Below are positions 21,881-32,685 of a stretch of 64,000 nucleotides of DNA, one piece after another; position 1 is the stretch's first letter, and each line of letters opens with the position of its first letter. The stretch is from Daphnia pulex. Taxonomy: Eukaryota > Arthropoda > Branchiopoda > Diplostraca > Daphniidae. Made by a program: the position numbers and the translations under genes. The notes under the pieces were generated by a model. That model was not told where the DNA came from. It ran no database searches and was given only the letters and a program-made list of their open reading frames with translations. Location: the NCBI RefSeq assembly GCF_021134715.1, contig NC_060019.1:5022001-5086000 (forward strand), in the 5' to 3' direction.

Positions 21881-23641
21881 GTGGCTTTCACTGCCAACAA
21901 AGTAAACGTCACACTCAACAATCAAATTGTCATGACTGGAGAAAGGAGTGGAATGTCGCTGTACGAACTTGAAATTCAAACAGCACCAACCAAGATGTCC
22001 CAGTCAGCAGAGAAAGCAACGACATCCAACGTCAATGCAGTAGCCCTGAAAGCAGCATCATTCAATACGTGGCACAAAAGGCTAGCACACGTTAACTACC
22101 AAACAATCCAAAGGATGATGAGACATGAAGCTGTAGAAGGAATTACTCTCAAAGAAAAGAGTGAAATCCCCAAAGAGATATGTCAAGGATGCGCTTTAGG
22201 AAAAATGCACAAACTACCTTTCTTACCAGGAACAAGAAAAGTAACCGAAATTGGAGAGCTCGTGCATTCCGACATTTGCGGCCCGATGCAAACCCGCACG
22301 GTAGGAGGAGCCAAATTTTTCGTGCTGTTCAAAGACGAACACAGCAGCTATCGTGTAGCACATCTCCTAAAGCACAAGTCAGAAGTACCGGACAGATTCC
22401 AAGAATATGTGCACACCCTCAACTTCGAAACAGGAAAAAAGGTAGCCACACTTCGCTCCGATAATGGCGGAGAATTCACCAGCAACGCCTTCGAATCCTG
22501 GCTAAAAGAAAACCACATCAGACACGAAACCAGCGTACCTCACAACCCACAGCAAAACGGAGCTGCAAAGAGAGACAACAGAACTATCATTGAGTCCGTA
22601 AGGTGTCTCATTCATGAAAGGAATTTACCCCTCTGGCTATGGGGAAAAGCACTCATGTACGCCATGTACACACTCAATCGAACATTGCCACAAAACAAGA
22701 AAATAACGCCATATCAAATCTGGCACAACCAAAAACCAAACGTGGCTCACCTCAGAGAATTCGGAGTGAAAGCATACGCCCACATCCCAGACGCCGAAAG
22801 ACAAAAACTGGACTCCAAAAGTAAAGAATACATCATGGTGGGCTACGCAGAGACACAAAAAGCCTATCGTCTATGCGACAAGACCACAAGAAAAATTCAC
22901 ATCAGCCGAGATGTTATATTCGAGGAGGACACCACGGTATCTTCCACCCACCTAGAGGAAACAGAGCCATCCGAACCACCGACTCCGTCGATAAACGACA
23001 AAGAGAAAGATCAAATTGAACAACCCAAAACCACAAGAAGAAGCTCATCAAGGCAACCTCAACCCAAGAGATTGTTCCCCATGGAACAGGGCTCCTACGA
23101 CACAAAGAAACGTAAAGAAAAAGACAGCGCTACTACTACGGTATCTTTGAAATCACTCAGTCTTAATTCGTACGTAGAGCCCAATCATTATCAAGACGCA
23201 CTGTCATCTCCTGATGCAGCTATGTGGAAAGAAGCGATCGAGGACGAAATTCAATCACTCATAGAAAATGAAACTTGGGAATTAGCTCAGCTACCGAAAG
23301 GCCGTTCGGTAATTGACACTCGATGGACATTCAGAAAGAAAATCGGCATAGATGGAGAGAAAGATCGATACAAGGCGAGATACTGTGCAAAAGGATTCAC
23401 GCAGCTGAAAGGCATTGACTACCAAGAAACTTTCTCACTCGTAGTGAAACACACTACTCTAAGAACTATGCTTTCAATCGCAACAGTCCTCGACCTAGAC
23501 ATCGAAGAAGAAACCGGATGTAGGACGTTCAGGCCCCGGCGTTCAGGCCCCGGCTTTCAGGCCCTGGGCCTGAACGTCCAGATTGAAAATACAAATACAG
23601 CGAATGTATGTAATATGTGTGATGGAATAAATAATAAATAA
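21881..23641 (+). pseudogene. copia integrase and partial RT frame
   Basis: A 586-codon frame. The HHCC zinc domain lies near residues 60-110, the integrase core follows with its Asp, Asp and Glu region (HSDICGPMQ, RSDNGGEFTS, PQQNGAAKRDNRTI), then the GKxxxTPYQIW linker and the first RT motifs. The last 40 residues are read through the unrelated insert and are not copia. The stop at 21878-21880 just upstream cuts it from the protease. A new start codon there is not obvious, so the frame is probably not translated on its own. Confidence 0.75.
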
Positions 23642-23905
23642 ATGGAATAAATAAAAAAAACCCTGACCATCCAAAATAATAATAATAATACAATAAATGG
23701 GAAAAATATAAGTAAACTAACAATGTTGCCAAATTTATAAAAAATAAATATAGAATAAGAGAAATCCGGCAACTCCATTTTATTAGTCTACCGCGAACGT
23801 CAGTCAGTCCAACTTTGAAATACGAGTTTGTTCTATCTTACGAGTCTCATCTTACAATGGCAGCATCTAAACTTTTGTCTCCATTCCAAACTACATCGAA
23901 AAAAC
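23519..23905. other. foreign segment replacing the copia RT core
   Basis: The left part is a GC-rich inverted repeat. GGACGTTCAGGCCC (23523-23536) pairs perfectly with GGGCCTGAACGTCC (23566-23579), and extra TTCAGGCCC copies lie in the loop. The rest is AT-rich with no coding sense. Copia homology resumes at about 23915 (KFNMASC). Some 600-700 bases of RT are lost, so this is a replacement rather than a clean insertion. Confidence 0.6.
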
Positions 23906-23914
23906 TCAAACTCA

Positions 23915-24718
23915 CAAAAATTCAACATGGCCAGCTGCAGTCACAAGGTTACACCCGCTGACCCTCACACACAACTATCGATTAAAATGTGTTCAACCGA
24001 AGACCAGGAGAAGGAAGAAATGAAGAAGAAGCCGTACCGAGAGGCTGTTGGATGCCTAATTTATGCAGCCATCACTGTTCGCCCAGACATATCATACGCA
24101 GTAGGACGAGTGTCTAGATTCTGTGAGATCCCAGGCAGACCCCACTGGTCAGCAGTCAAGCACATCTTGTCATATCTAGCGGGAACCAAAAATCACGGAA
24201 TATGTTTTTCCGACGGAAATGGCGAAAGAAACACCCTCTTAGGATTTTGCGACTCAGATTACGCAGGGGAGGTAGACACAAGACGCTCAACGTCAGGACT
24301 AGTCTTCATGGCTAATAACGGACCAATCTCATGGGGGAGCACACGCCAGACCTGCATTGCCCAATCAACAACAGAGGCTGAATACGTATCACTCAACGAA
24401 GCCGCAAGAGAAGCAGTTTGGTTGCGCCGCTTGATGAATGGAATCAACTGTCAACAATTACAACCCACTAAACTCTACTGCGACAACCAGATGAGTGCCT
24501 TCCGGCTGGCAGGCAACCCGGAACTGCACAAGAAAACGAAACACATTGAAGTAAAATATCATTATGTCAGAGAGCAGCAACAAAAGGAAGAAATCAAGAT
24601 AGAATATGTCCCAACCAACCAACAAACTGTCGACTTCCTTACAGAGCCTCTGGCTGTCGTCACCTTCAGAGAGATGAGAGAACGGCTGGGAGTGAAGGAA
24701 GCTCCAATCACTATTTAA
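23915..24718 (+). pseudogene. copia RT C-terminus and RNase H
   Basis: Open in one frame. It begins at the thumb region (KFNMASC...TPADPHTQL), followed by YREAVGCLIYAA, RPDISYAVGRVSRF, RNase H CDSDYAG and TSGLVFMANNGPISWGS, TEAEYVSL and LYCDNQ, ending in VDFLTEPL. The catalytic RNase H residues are intact. The upstream Met at 23828 lies in unrelated DNA. Confidence 0.75.
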
Positions 24719-24836
24719 TTATTCTTTTCATTACCGATAGTTCAATCCAGGTCACGCCATTGATGCGGTCGTCCCGAAGATATTCTCTTTTTGTTCATCA
24801 TTCAATTATCCAGGTTTCGCTTGAGATAAAGTGTTG

Positions 24837-25025
24837 GAACAAGGTAATCGAGGCGGTGCGGCAACACGCTCCGGGCATCAAGTTGCTGAAACCCATGCGC
24901 ACACAGGGTGCTGCTTAGTATCCATTCTTTTCCACTATCCCTCGTTTTAGTTCTTTTCTGTCTTTCTTCTTTTGTTACTTCGTGTAGAAGTCAGAAACTC
25001 AATAGCATCACTCTTTCTTTCGTAA
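24837..25025 (+). repeat. third copy of the gypsy-derived repeat tail
   Basis: GTTGGAACAAGGTAATCGAG onward matches 20945-21005, and then, past the point where that copy stops, 19644-19765 (CACACAGGGTGCTGCTTAG... to CACTCTTTCTTTCGTA). It therefore holds the continuation missing from the second tandem copy. The copia body lies between two overlapping pieces of the same repeat, sharing about 60 bases. Confidence 0.8.
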
Positions 25026-25329
25026 GTATCTAAGTGTTTAATATTCAACTGTACCTCATCACATAATAGTAATTGTAAGTACTCGTTGAATATTCAATGT
25101 ATCCCAATACAGATAGTCAATCACAACAGTATGTTCACCGTCAGTTTCCTCACTATACTCGAACATGATCATGAAGGGTTCTGGGTAGTAGGGCGGAAGA
25201 AGGCCTAGATCGACGCAAACGAACCACGAAAGCAACATTCCGCCATGCTCGGAACTGAATAAAACGGATGTGGTGACCTATCTACCTCTGTACTACAGCT
25301 GAATCTTGCTTCTCACTGTTAGCCCTATG

Positions 25330-25760
25330 CTTTTCTCAAACCGTCGAAAAATGGTCCGATTTGCCGCAATTATGGCACTCTCTGCCTTTGGCTGGGCAAT
25401 ACCTGCCGTCATCGTGAGGTGGGTGACCACAATTTCCACACGGAGCGTCCATCTCTGTATCTTCTGCGTGAATGAGTGCGGCGTCGATTTTCCTTTTCAT
25501 CTGAATTTTTCAACACGTTGACTGAAGTGGCACCAGAACGGCTCAATAGTGACTTGTTTTTGCAAGCCGCTTCTTCGCTACGGCATAAGTCGATTGCGGT
25601 CTGTAACGATGGGAACGGTGTAATAGCGGGCAATTTTTTGCGCACCTCCTGGTCACAGATGCCACTTATGACTCGTGTTGTCATACGTTGATCAAAGCAT
25701 TGTCGGCACAACTCGGCGCACTTGGCTATGCGCTGCAAACCCAAGGGGTTGTCGACTCTT
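25330..25760 (-). pseudogene. Ty3/gypsy gag remnant with zinc knuckles
   Basis: Minus strand. The gag segment CAELCRQCFDQRMTTRVISG...RKKLPAITPFPSLQTAIDLC resembles the gag of the intact gypsy element at 40.5-46.2 kb ([16 protein letters not shown]...[14 protein letters not shown]). It is followed by CGNCGHPPHDDGRYC and CHNCGKSDHF zinc knuckles near 25440-25350. Truncated on both sides. It has the same orientation as the gypsy RT fragments at 19-21 kb and could be the other end of that element. Confidence 0.75.
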
Positions 25761-25784
25761 TTTCCCGAGTTGCGGGAAACAGCC

Positions 25785-25945
25785 GGGAAAACGGAAAAAA
25801 TTAGAAAAAATAAGAAAATATTGGGAAATCGGGAACAATTGGGAAAAGTCGGAAAAATTGGGAACAAATGGGAAAAATGGGAAAAATGGGGAAAATGGGA
25901 ACAATAGAGAAAAAATAGGAAAAATAATGGAAAAATAAGAGAAAT
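25785..25945 (+). repeat. purine-rich low-complexity tract
   Basis: Almost pure purine on the plus strand, made of GGGAAAAAT/GGGAACAAT variants. Frames across it are artefacts. Confidence 0.8.
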
Positions 25946-26158
25946 TAGGAAATATTAAAATTTTTCACAATATTTTGCAACTTTGAAAGGAATTTTGCAG
26001 ACCAAACGAAACCATTATGTCGTTAATTAACGTGTCATGCTATGTACACGTTTTCTGATATTCTTATAATTATCTAGGTAGGTATCTTCTTTCATGATTT
26101 CAAAACATGAGATGTGTGTTGAAATGATCTGACTCCTATTAATTGCCATTTCAGGAAA
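25946..26158. other. short gene-free gap
   Basis: AT-rich sequence with no features; probably upstream sequence of the gene that starts at 26159. Confidence 0.4.
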
Positions 26159-29100
26159 ATGAGTGGCGAGACACGCCCATCTAAACTCGACGTTTTTGAG
26201 TTACTTGAAAAAATGGACTTGTTCTGCCACCTCACATGCTAAACATTTGAAAAGAACTTGGATACTTTGACATCCACACTTTGATGCAGTTAGAAACTCC
26301 TTTGTCGCTTCAAGAATTCATCATTGACATATATGGAAACTGTCCTGAATATGAATTGTTGAAACCAGAAGATAAATAAGCATTATTGGAAGAATCCAGC
26401 ACGCTTCAAATTTCTACCTGGAGAGAAACGTCACTAATATCTACCGAGACATTGTGTACTTCTTTAGTGGGGAAACTGCCCTTGGTTTACATCTCTCCCA
26501 TCATCGAAGAATCAACTCCCACTTTCAACGTTAAGGCTGGAAGACAATGCACTGGTCAGCAACAACAATCTGTCAAGAACAGCACCATTCAGAGGACCAA
26601 AGAAGTAGATAATGGTGGAAAAACTATTTCTTCTTATATTGACGATTGTTGCTCTAGAAAGGGACAGCTTGTCAACTATGGTGCTGAGCATTATGAATTA
26701 AGACCTCGTGGTCGTCTTTTCTGCTTGACTTGCCGCAAACTTTTGCGATTCACTTTGGGGATAAATGGTTATTGGAAAACCAATATAACTTCGCACATTG
26801 ACATCAGTCATTCACTAAAAACACAAGGTATACTACTACTTAGTACAATTTCGAAACTGTTTTTTTCTATCATTTCATGCGTGCTGGATTTGGCTTTCTC
26901 AGCAGATAAGGAGACTTTAATTGATTTGACAGAGAATCGGACATTGGCTGGAAATTCATACAAAACTTCTGGTATTCCCCACACACATTTCTTTGTTTGC
27001 AAGTTTGTTTGATAATTTAACATTTTCTTACTGACTATCCATGATTTTAGATAAACGTAGAAGCAAACGCGACGAAAGTGATCATAATTGTGGGATTGAG
27101 AAAAAGACATTGGCTGGAAATTCATACAAAACTTTTGGTATTCCCCACACACATTTCTTTGTTTGATAATTTTACAATTTCTTACTAACTATCCATGATT
27201 TTAGATCAAAGTAGAAGCGGAAGCGACGAAAGTGACCCTTATCCAAAATTGAACCGTAGAGAGCGACGATAGCGAAAATGCTGCACCTGAAGAGGACAAA
27301 ATTATCAAAGATGATCAAAGTCCTGGACCTATTGAGCAAGTCAAAAGCAAAGATATCCCTAGTTCTGAATCTGAGAAAGTGCTGAAACGCGGAATAACCC
27401 GTAACCGTCGCCTTGAAACTCTTGGTAAAACTACTACTAACAAACAAGTTCCTGTAAAATCCCGAAATAAATCAGCTTTGAAACGTTCGCAAGCATCTCT
27501 CGTGAACATTTCTGAATTACAATCGAAGATTTAAATGAAATCAACTTCTAAAAAACAAAAACTGTCTCGATCTGACATATGAAAACGAAGTATGTTGAGA
27601 CTTGGAGCCAACGATCTTTATCAGACATACATCCCTAATAACTTATTCAAGGTTATTGATGAGATTGCCCTTCTTTCTAAGAAGAATAACCTTTTATCGC
27701 AGAGGCTGAAGGAGATGGTTGAGAAATCCAAGAAACAATCCGAAATCTTTTCTTTTCGAGAGACAAATGAAAATGATGATATGAATCCAATATCTTTTCT
27801 AAAACGAATGATGAGCCAAGCCATTCAACAATCAGGAAAAAAGAAAAGAGGACGTCGATACAAGGATCAAGTTATTTCTGATTTTTCCTTAAATATCAAG
27901 ATTCTTGGCGGGCGGCATACTTACGAAATACTACACGACAACTTACCTGGAATATTTGCCTCTCCCACCACCGTTAGAGCAGAATAAGAAAAGTATATCG
28001 CTTTTCGTATGCCAGGTGAGTAAAAGTCTTGGTAAAAGTAATGGATAATTCAAAATGCATGTCAAAATGTTCAATGTTACAGTATTCTTTGAACTTTTCA
28101 ATGTTTTATGCGTCATACACTTGGATGTGTTGCTTGAATTGATTAGAACCAACCAATACCCAATGAAAGTATCGATATCAGAGGACGCCACGTCTATCAT
28201 TCCCAAAAGAGAGTTTCACTTGAGGTATAATGCAATCCTTGGTGGTAGCCTACCACTCGGGAAAACAGGTTTACCGGATCCTAAAAGTGGCGTGGTGAAT
28301 TATGTAAGCAATATCACGAACTACTTCAAACTTTACAACCCAGCTAAAGTCATTTTTGCCATAATGGCACAGTCAATGGCAGATTTTTCTCCGCCTGTGC
28401 GGATTGGTACCTTCGCAAGTGATAATAAAATGACGGCGCTTGATGTAAAGAACAGACACTACTACATCAAAGAACGTTTGAAGAGTGTAGGAATTGAAAT
28501 GAATGCAAGTGGATCTGACGGTGACACCAGAGAAATGATATTTATGTTGCAAAACTCGGGACTTGGGGTGCAGCTTTCAGACTTTACCAAAGACACCGAT
28601 GACTACCGTTTCTTTGCAAAATGTAAAGTATTTGCCTGCCTTATTCGGATGTCTGATTTCGATTTCCAAGATGTGCCCCATATTTTTACTAAACTCCGAA
28701 ACAAATTTTTCAAGACTGACATCATCGCTCTTGGCGATTACGTAGCAACCCCAAATGACCTGCACATTCTCATTGAACAGAAGTCGAAAAAAAACATTAA
28801 TCCGGAAAGGTTTTTTTATTTTCAGGATTCACCATTTTCGATAATTTTTTTTCCGGAAGCCTTAATTCGAAGCATGATAAATTTATCTCTTTTTTGGTCG
28901 TTGATCTCTTCATCATTGTGTTGTAATGAAATCATTTCTTCTTATTTCTTTTTTAGTTGATTTGTCTTGGACAAGATGAAATACGACTCTGCTGAACGCA
29001 GTTGCAAACGTAAAGTACGTGAGCTTTTGGCGGAGGTTTTTAAGGTAATATATAAGACAAAGATGGATTAGATATTTTAAATCATGCAATATGGTATGCG

Positions 29101-30094
29101 GTAATATTTAACTTGGTTTTTTATTTTAATTACAGGGAGATGCCGCTGGTACTTCTTTCTACCTTGAAATGATGGATCTTGTTAGATCGAGTTTCTTGGA
29201 CAAGTCTCCTATTGAACGTATTCGCCGCAATTGGACAGTTGTGTTCTGTTTACGCTATTGGCGCCGGTGGATGACGTGTGATAATGCGTACACTCTACAG
29301 AAAAATTTTATCTCCTCCAACGCTTATTTGTGCATTGAGATAAATGCTCACTCTCTTCTGCTCTACATGAGAAAATGTCGTATCGAAAATACTCCGGAAC
29401 ATCTGTTGGTATGGTTATTTGGTAGCCAACAGTGTGAGTCTTCAGAACATGAGGACCTCGACCATTCTTTTGAAGAAACTACATCTGACCAAGACCCCTG
29501 TGATCTTGAGATGCTTAAGTCCCTTCAACAAGCTAATCTTAAGGATTTCACTAACCATTTTAAAGATCCATCTAAAAATTTATTTGCCTTCGTACAGTTA
29601 GTAGATGATGAAGGGAACATGTGCCTTGTTCAAAAGAGAACTCTTTGTTGGTTTTTAAAGGAGCAAACAAGGAAGATGAGCATTGACCATATTTTGCGAG
29701 TCCGTCAATTGATGTCATTTCATGACTCTCGAAAACTGGTAGTGAAATCAGTTGAAAACGACCGATTGTGATAATCGGAGATTGGTGTATTTTTAAAACT
29801 GTTCCTGGTCCCCAACGGGAATATTTATTTCTTCTAGGACGCGTTCTTCAGTTCAATTCATTTGCGGATAGTAAACAAAAGTCAATTTACGAAAGGCAAA
29901 GCTCAAGTGAGAAAAAAAATTATGTGATAGGAGTAAACTGCACATGGTACACATTTGAGGGACAAGTAAAAGGATCGAGGAAAAAATTGGCTGTTATTGT
30001 TCATGGATTTCATCCTTGTAAAACTTATGTTTGTAATATCTTTGTAATAACTTATGATATCGCATGTGATGATCGCACGGAGATCAAGGAATAG
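26159..30094 (+). pseudogene. uncharacterised DDE-like transposase family gene, multi-exon, decaying
   Basis: The reading starts MSGETRPSKLDVFELLEK (26159), then frame changes and a stop separate an N-terminal module (LETPLSLQEFIIDIYGNCPE). A CxxC...HxxxxH zinc-finger-like segment follows (RLFCLTCRKLL...ITSHIDISH, about 26710-26815), then a charged linker (27030-27530) and a basic helix region (27592-27980). The main domain lies at 28130-28780: ISEDATSI, GTFASDNKMTALDVKNRHYY, GSDGDTREM, FQDVPHIFTKLRNKFF. It continues at 28950-29771 (IERIRRNWTVVFCLRYWRRW, NAYLCIEINAHSLLLY, LFGSQQCES) and 29770-30094 (IGDWCIFK, LLGRVLQF, HGFHPCKTYVC). The spaced Asp residues and the late Glu suggest an RNase H fold. 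I recall similar unnamed proteins in cnidarians and fish, but cannot assign a superfamily. Introns near 27990-28120 and 29045-29134 fit GT-AG. Confidence 0.55.
26941..27231 (+). repeat. tandem duplication of an exon boundary
   Basis: ACATTGGCTGGAAATTCATA recurs 166 bases apart (26941 and 27107), and each copy runs through TTCCCCACACACATTTCTTT, a TTTTAG acceptor and GCGACGAAAGTGA. The first copy has an extra 14-base piece. The duplication adds a second copy of a splice acceptor to the linker region of the transposase-like gene. Confidence 0.85.
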
Positions 30095-32685
30095 ATATAG
30101 GTCCGAGTAAACCAGCGGTATTGAACTTCGAGAGGTGAACAGAACACTGAACAGGCGAGACGTAGCGACGAGACTGACTGGCCCACGGCCGGAGAGAAGT
30201 AGGGTCGAAATGAGCCGCAAGGGGCTCAAGTGTCGGTCTATAGGTATTGACGGGGGGGGGGTAGCGGGGGTACGGGGTATTGACGGTACGAGGTATTGAC
30301 GGGGTGGGGTACACTAGGGCCTAGGCGGAGACTATAACAAGCTTTCTAAAAGTGGCCAGAATTCAGGAATCGGACCTGAGACCACTGAGTTGGACTGAGC
30401 CCTGAGGCCACAATGCCAGTTCTCAGGGGGGAGTGACGTTGTCCATAAAAAAAAGGGTACGAAATGAAGGACAGTCAAGGAAGGGATGAATAGAGTGGGG
30501 AAAAAAGGGGTCGGCCCCTCTTTTTTACTCTCCCTTTGTTTTTCCATTCGTACGCTTTCTTATGGACGATGTAAATGCTTTTTGTTTCAGGTTGCACCAT
30601 ACCGGGGGTAAAAACTAACCAAGATGGCAACCTCGAGCCACTCTATAAACTCCCTCCTATAATACGTCAAAAAATGCTTGACCACCCCCCTCTTTTTTTT
30701 TATGAAGAAATAACGTGTCTAAGCTTGTTTTTTGTAAAAAAAAATTCTCCGTTGTATAAAAAGCTCGCTAGAGGGCAGTGACGATGGTAAAATGACGTAC
30801 TATTTCAGCCACCCCCCTCCCCTCATGTCACACAAAGTCACATGCTGGCTCCCCGTTCCGGTGTGCAAGTTTCCCGTAGGAAATATGAAGTAAAATATAA
30901 AAATATAAAGAATAAAAAGATAAAGTTAAATTAAAATATATGAATATGATACAGTATGGTGAATCGCTGGGACGCCAGCCACTCCCCCCCCTTGTCGCTT
31001 CGTTTTTCGTGTAATTTACTGTGATACCTTTACTTGAAATAGTATGATAATTAAAATTAAAACATATAGAAATAGCCTATAGAAACATTCAAAAGTTATC
31101 TGTCAATCATAAGGGGTTCGACCACGTCGCACTTTCTTTTTAGCTTCAGTTACAGCAAAATGTATTCTTAGCATTAGCAATATTAAATTAAAAATAATAA
31201 GTTATAGTTACAGATAAATCTATAAGCCAGTTAGAACAAACCACCCACCCCGGCACACGCAAATTCCAGCCCCCCTCTTACGCTTCGTTTTTCGTTTAAG
31301 TTACTGAGAAATTTGAGATATATTTACTTGAAATAGTATACTAATTAAAATTAAAAAATATTTAAATCAATAAAAACATATCAAAACATTCAAAAGTTAT
31401 GTCAAATATGAGGGGTGCGAGGTGTGGCGGAGACGATAGGCCGGGATAGATGCCAGTTTACTATTACTTTTGGTCGCTAGAGCCTCGATGCCACTTTCTA
31501 CGCGCGCAGTTCAAAATTCCAAAGCGCCATCTATTGGTGAAATTCGAAATAAAAAAGCCACTATTTAAAAAAAAGCCATCTACGTATTGGTTTAATTAAT
31601 TTCGAACTAACCCTCCGTGTGTACAACCGATACCAAACAACCTGTACAGAATCCCTACGGGAAATTTTTGTTAATAACTCCCCCCCCTTGAAGCCTGATG
31701 TAGTTTGTGAACACTCCCTGTATAGTTCCACCCTTTTTTTTATAAAAAGTGTTCGTGCGCCGTGTTCCCGTGTATTGAAACTAACAGTGAGAGCCTGAGA
31801 GGACTCATATCTGGAGATATCACTAGAGAAAAGAGTGCCAACTATGTGAACAACAGAGTCTTAAGTGAACGTATATTTTTCGTTTCGCGGCGAAACTCAG
31901 GAACATTGTAGACAGCGTCATCTACACGCGACATTTTTTCGAAGTGAAATAGATAGCCGTTTTGTTGATGTAACCGACCGCTTGGGGCGCAGCGCTCGCT
32001 GGGTGTCAGCAGTGAAAGTCCGCGAACCCTGTAATGTGGGGTGTGGGAGTGTGTAGCTCCGCCCATTTTTCCGGAAAACGCGTTCGTTCGTCGTGTTCTC
32101 GCGAATTAAAAATTCTAATTTTTGTTTTTCAATTAGTAGTTTCACGTCACACAAATAACTGTCCCAATCGCATGATCCATAGTTTCGAAGTTATTGGCGT
32201 AAAAATCAGAGTAGGAATAGGGAATTATGTGGTGCCCAGACCCCCTTGGTGACCTCCGTGACCAAGAGGGAAATATAAACTTTTCTTTTGTCCTATAGAT
32301 GGCGTTGTATTACAAATAGCGTTTCGAAGGATGATTTTCATTTCCTGTTCTGCGGCCTTCGCTTGAATACATGAACCACAGTTGCAGATGGTTCCCAATG
32401 CCAATGCTAAACCTATCGTACTCATTTTGCTTCCTTTATTCTTCTCCCAAAGACGCCGATTTAATATTTCTTTTGTTTTCTTTTGTCTTACTCAGTTATT
32501 CGTGAAAAAGTGAATAATATCTGGTTTACAGTGTGCCTGCTCATGTGGATGATCAATGTGATCACCAGTGTCGGAACAATCAAGAGCAAGATATTTCTGT
32601 GGTTGTAGGCAACTCCCTTCAACCTCATTAGCCTACTGTTTTTATTTTGACTTCTCTTGCTCGCCAGAGCTCATCTCTTACAAAT
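30095..32685. other. long noncoding stretch with G-rich tract and AT-rich repeat
   Basis: No gene is supported. A G-rich tract with several GGGG runs lies at 30250-30312. A pyrimidine/purine inverted pair around 30500-30540 could form a hairpin. A degenerate repeat of about 290 bp covers 30965-31430. Near 31740 a TATAAAAAG sits upstream of a CAGTGAG region and could be a core promoter, perhaps of Ras, which is less than 1 kb away. A 66-codon minus-strand frame at 32225-32425 (MSTIGLALALGTICNCGSCI...) might be an exon, but matches nothing I know. Confidence 0.4.
30965..31430 (+). repeat. diverged tandem repeat, unit about 290 bp
   Basis: Two similar blocks (about 30965-31130 and 31255-31425) share CGCTTCGTTTTTCGT, TACTTGAAATAGTAT, AATTAAAATTAAAA and ACATTCAAAAGTTAT in the same order, with a C-run before each and GGGGTKCGA after each. 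Noncoding. Confidence 0.7.

Larger units (their letters stand above)
21009..24718 (+). mobile_element. Ty1/copia retrotransposon body, RT core missing
   Basis: Plus strand. Gag (21017-21433: IISKIVCNLPLSYRTFQTTW) is followed by a CCHC knuckle (CTYCTLPGHKAEAC, about 21497) in another frame and a protease with DSGATQHMS near 21630. A single TAA at 21878-21880 separates this from integrase: HHCC zinc site (HKRLAHVNYQT...GCALGK), then HSDICGP, RSDNGGEF and the DDE Glu region. The RT begins (WKEAIEDEIQSL, RWTFRKKIG) but stops at about 23518. After unrelated DNA the C-terminal RT and RNase H resume (YREAVGCLIYAA, CDSDYAGEVDTRRSTSGLVF, VDFLTEPL), stop at 24718. The YxDD RT core is absent and no LTR is seen at either end. 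It is defective, although the integrase frame is long and clean. Confidence 0.8.
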
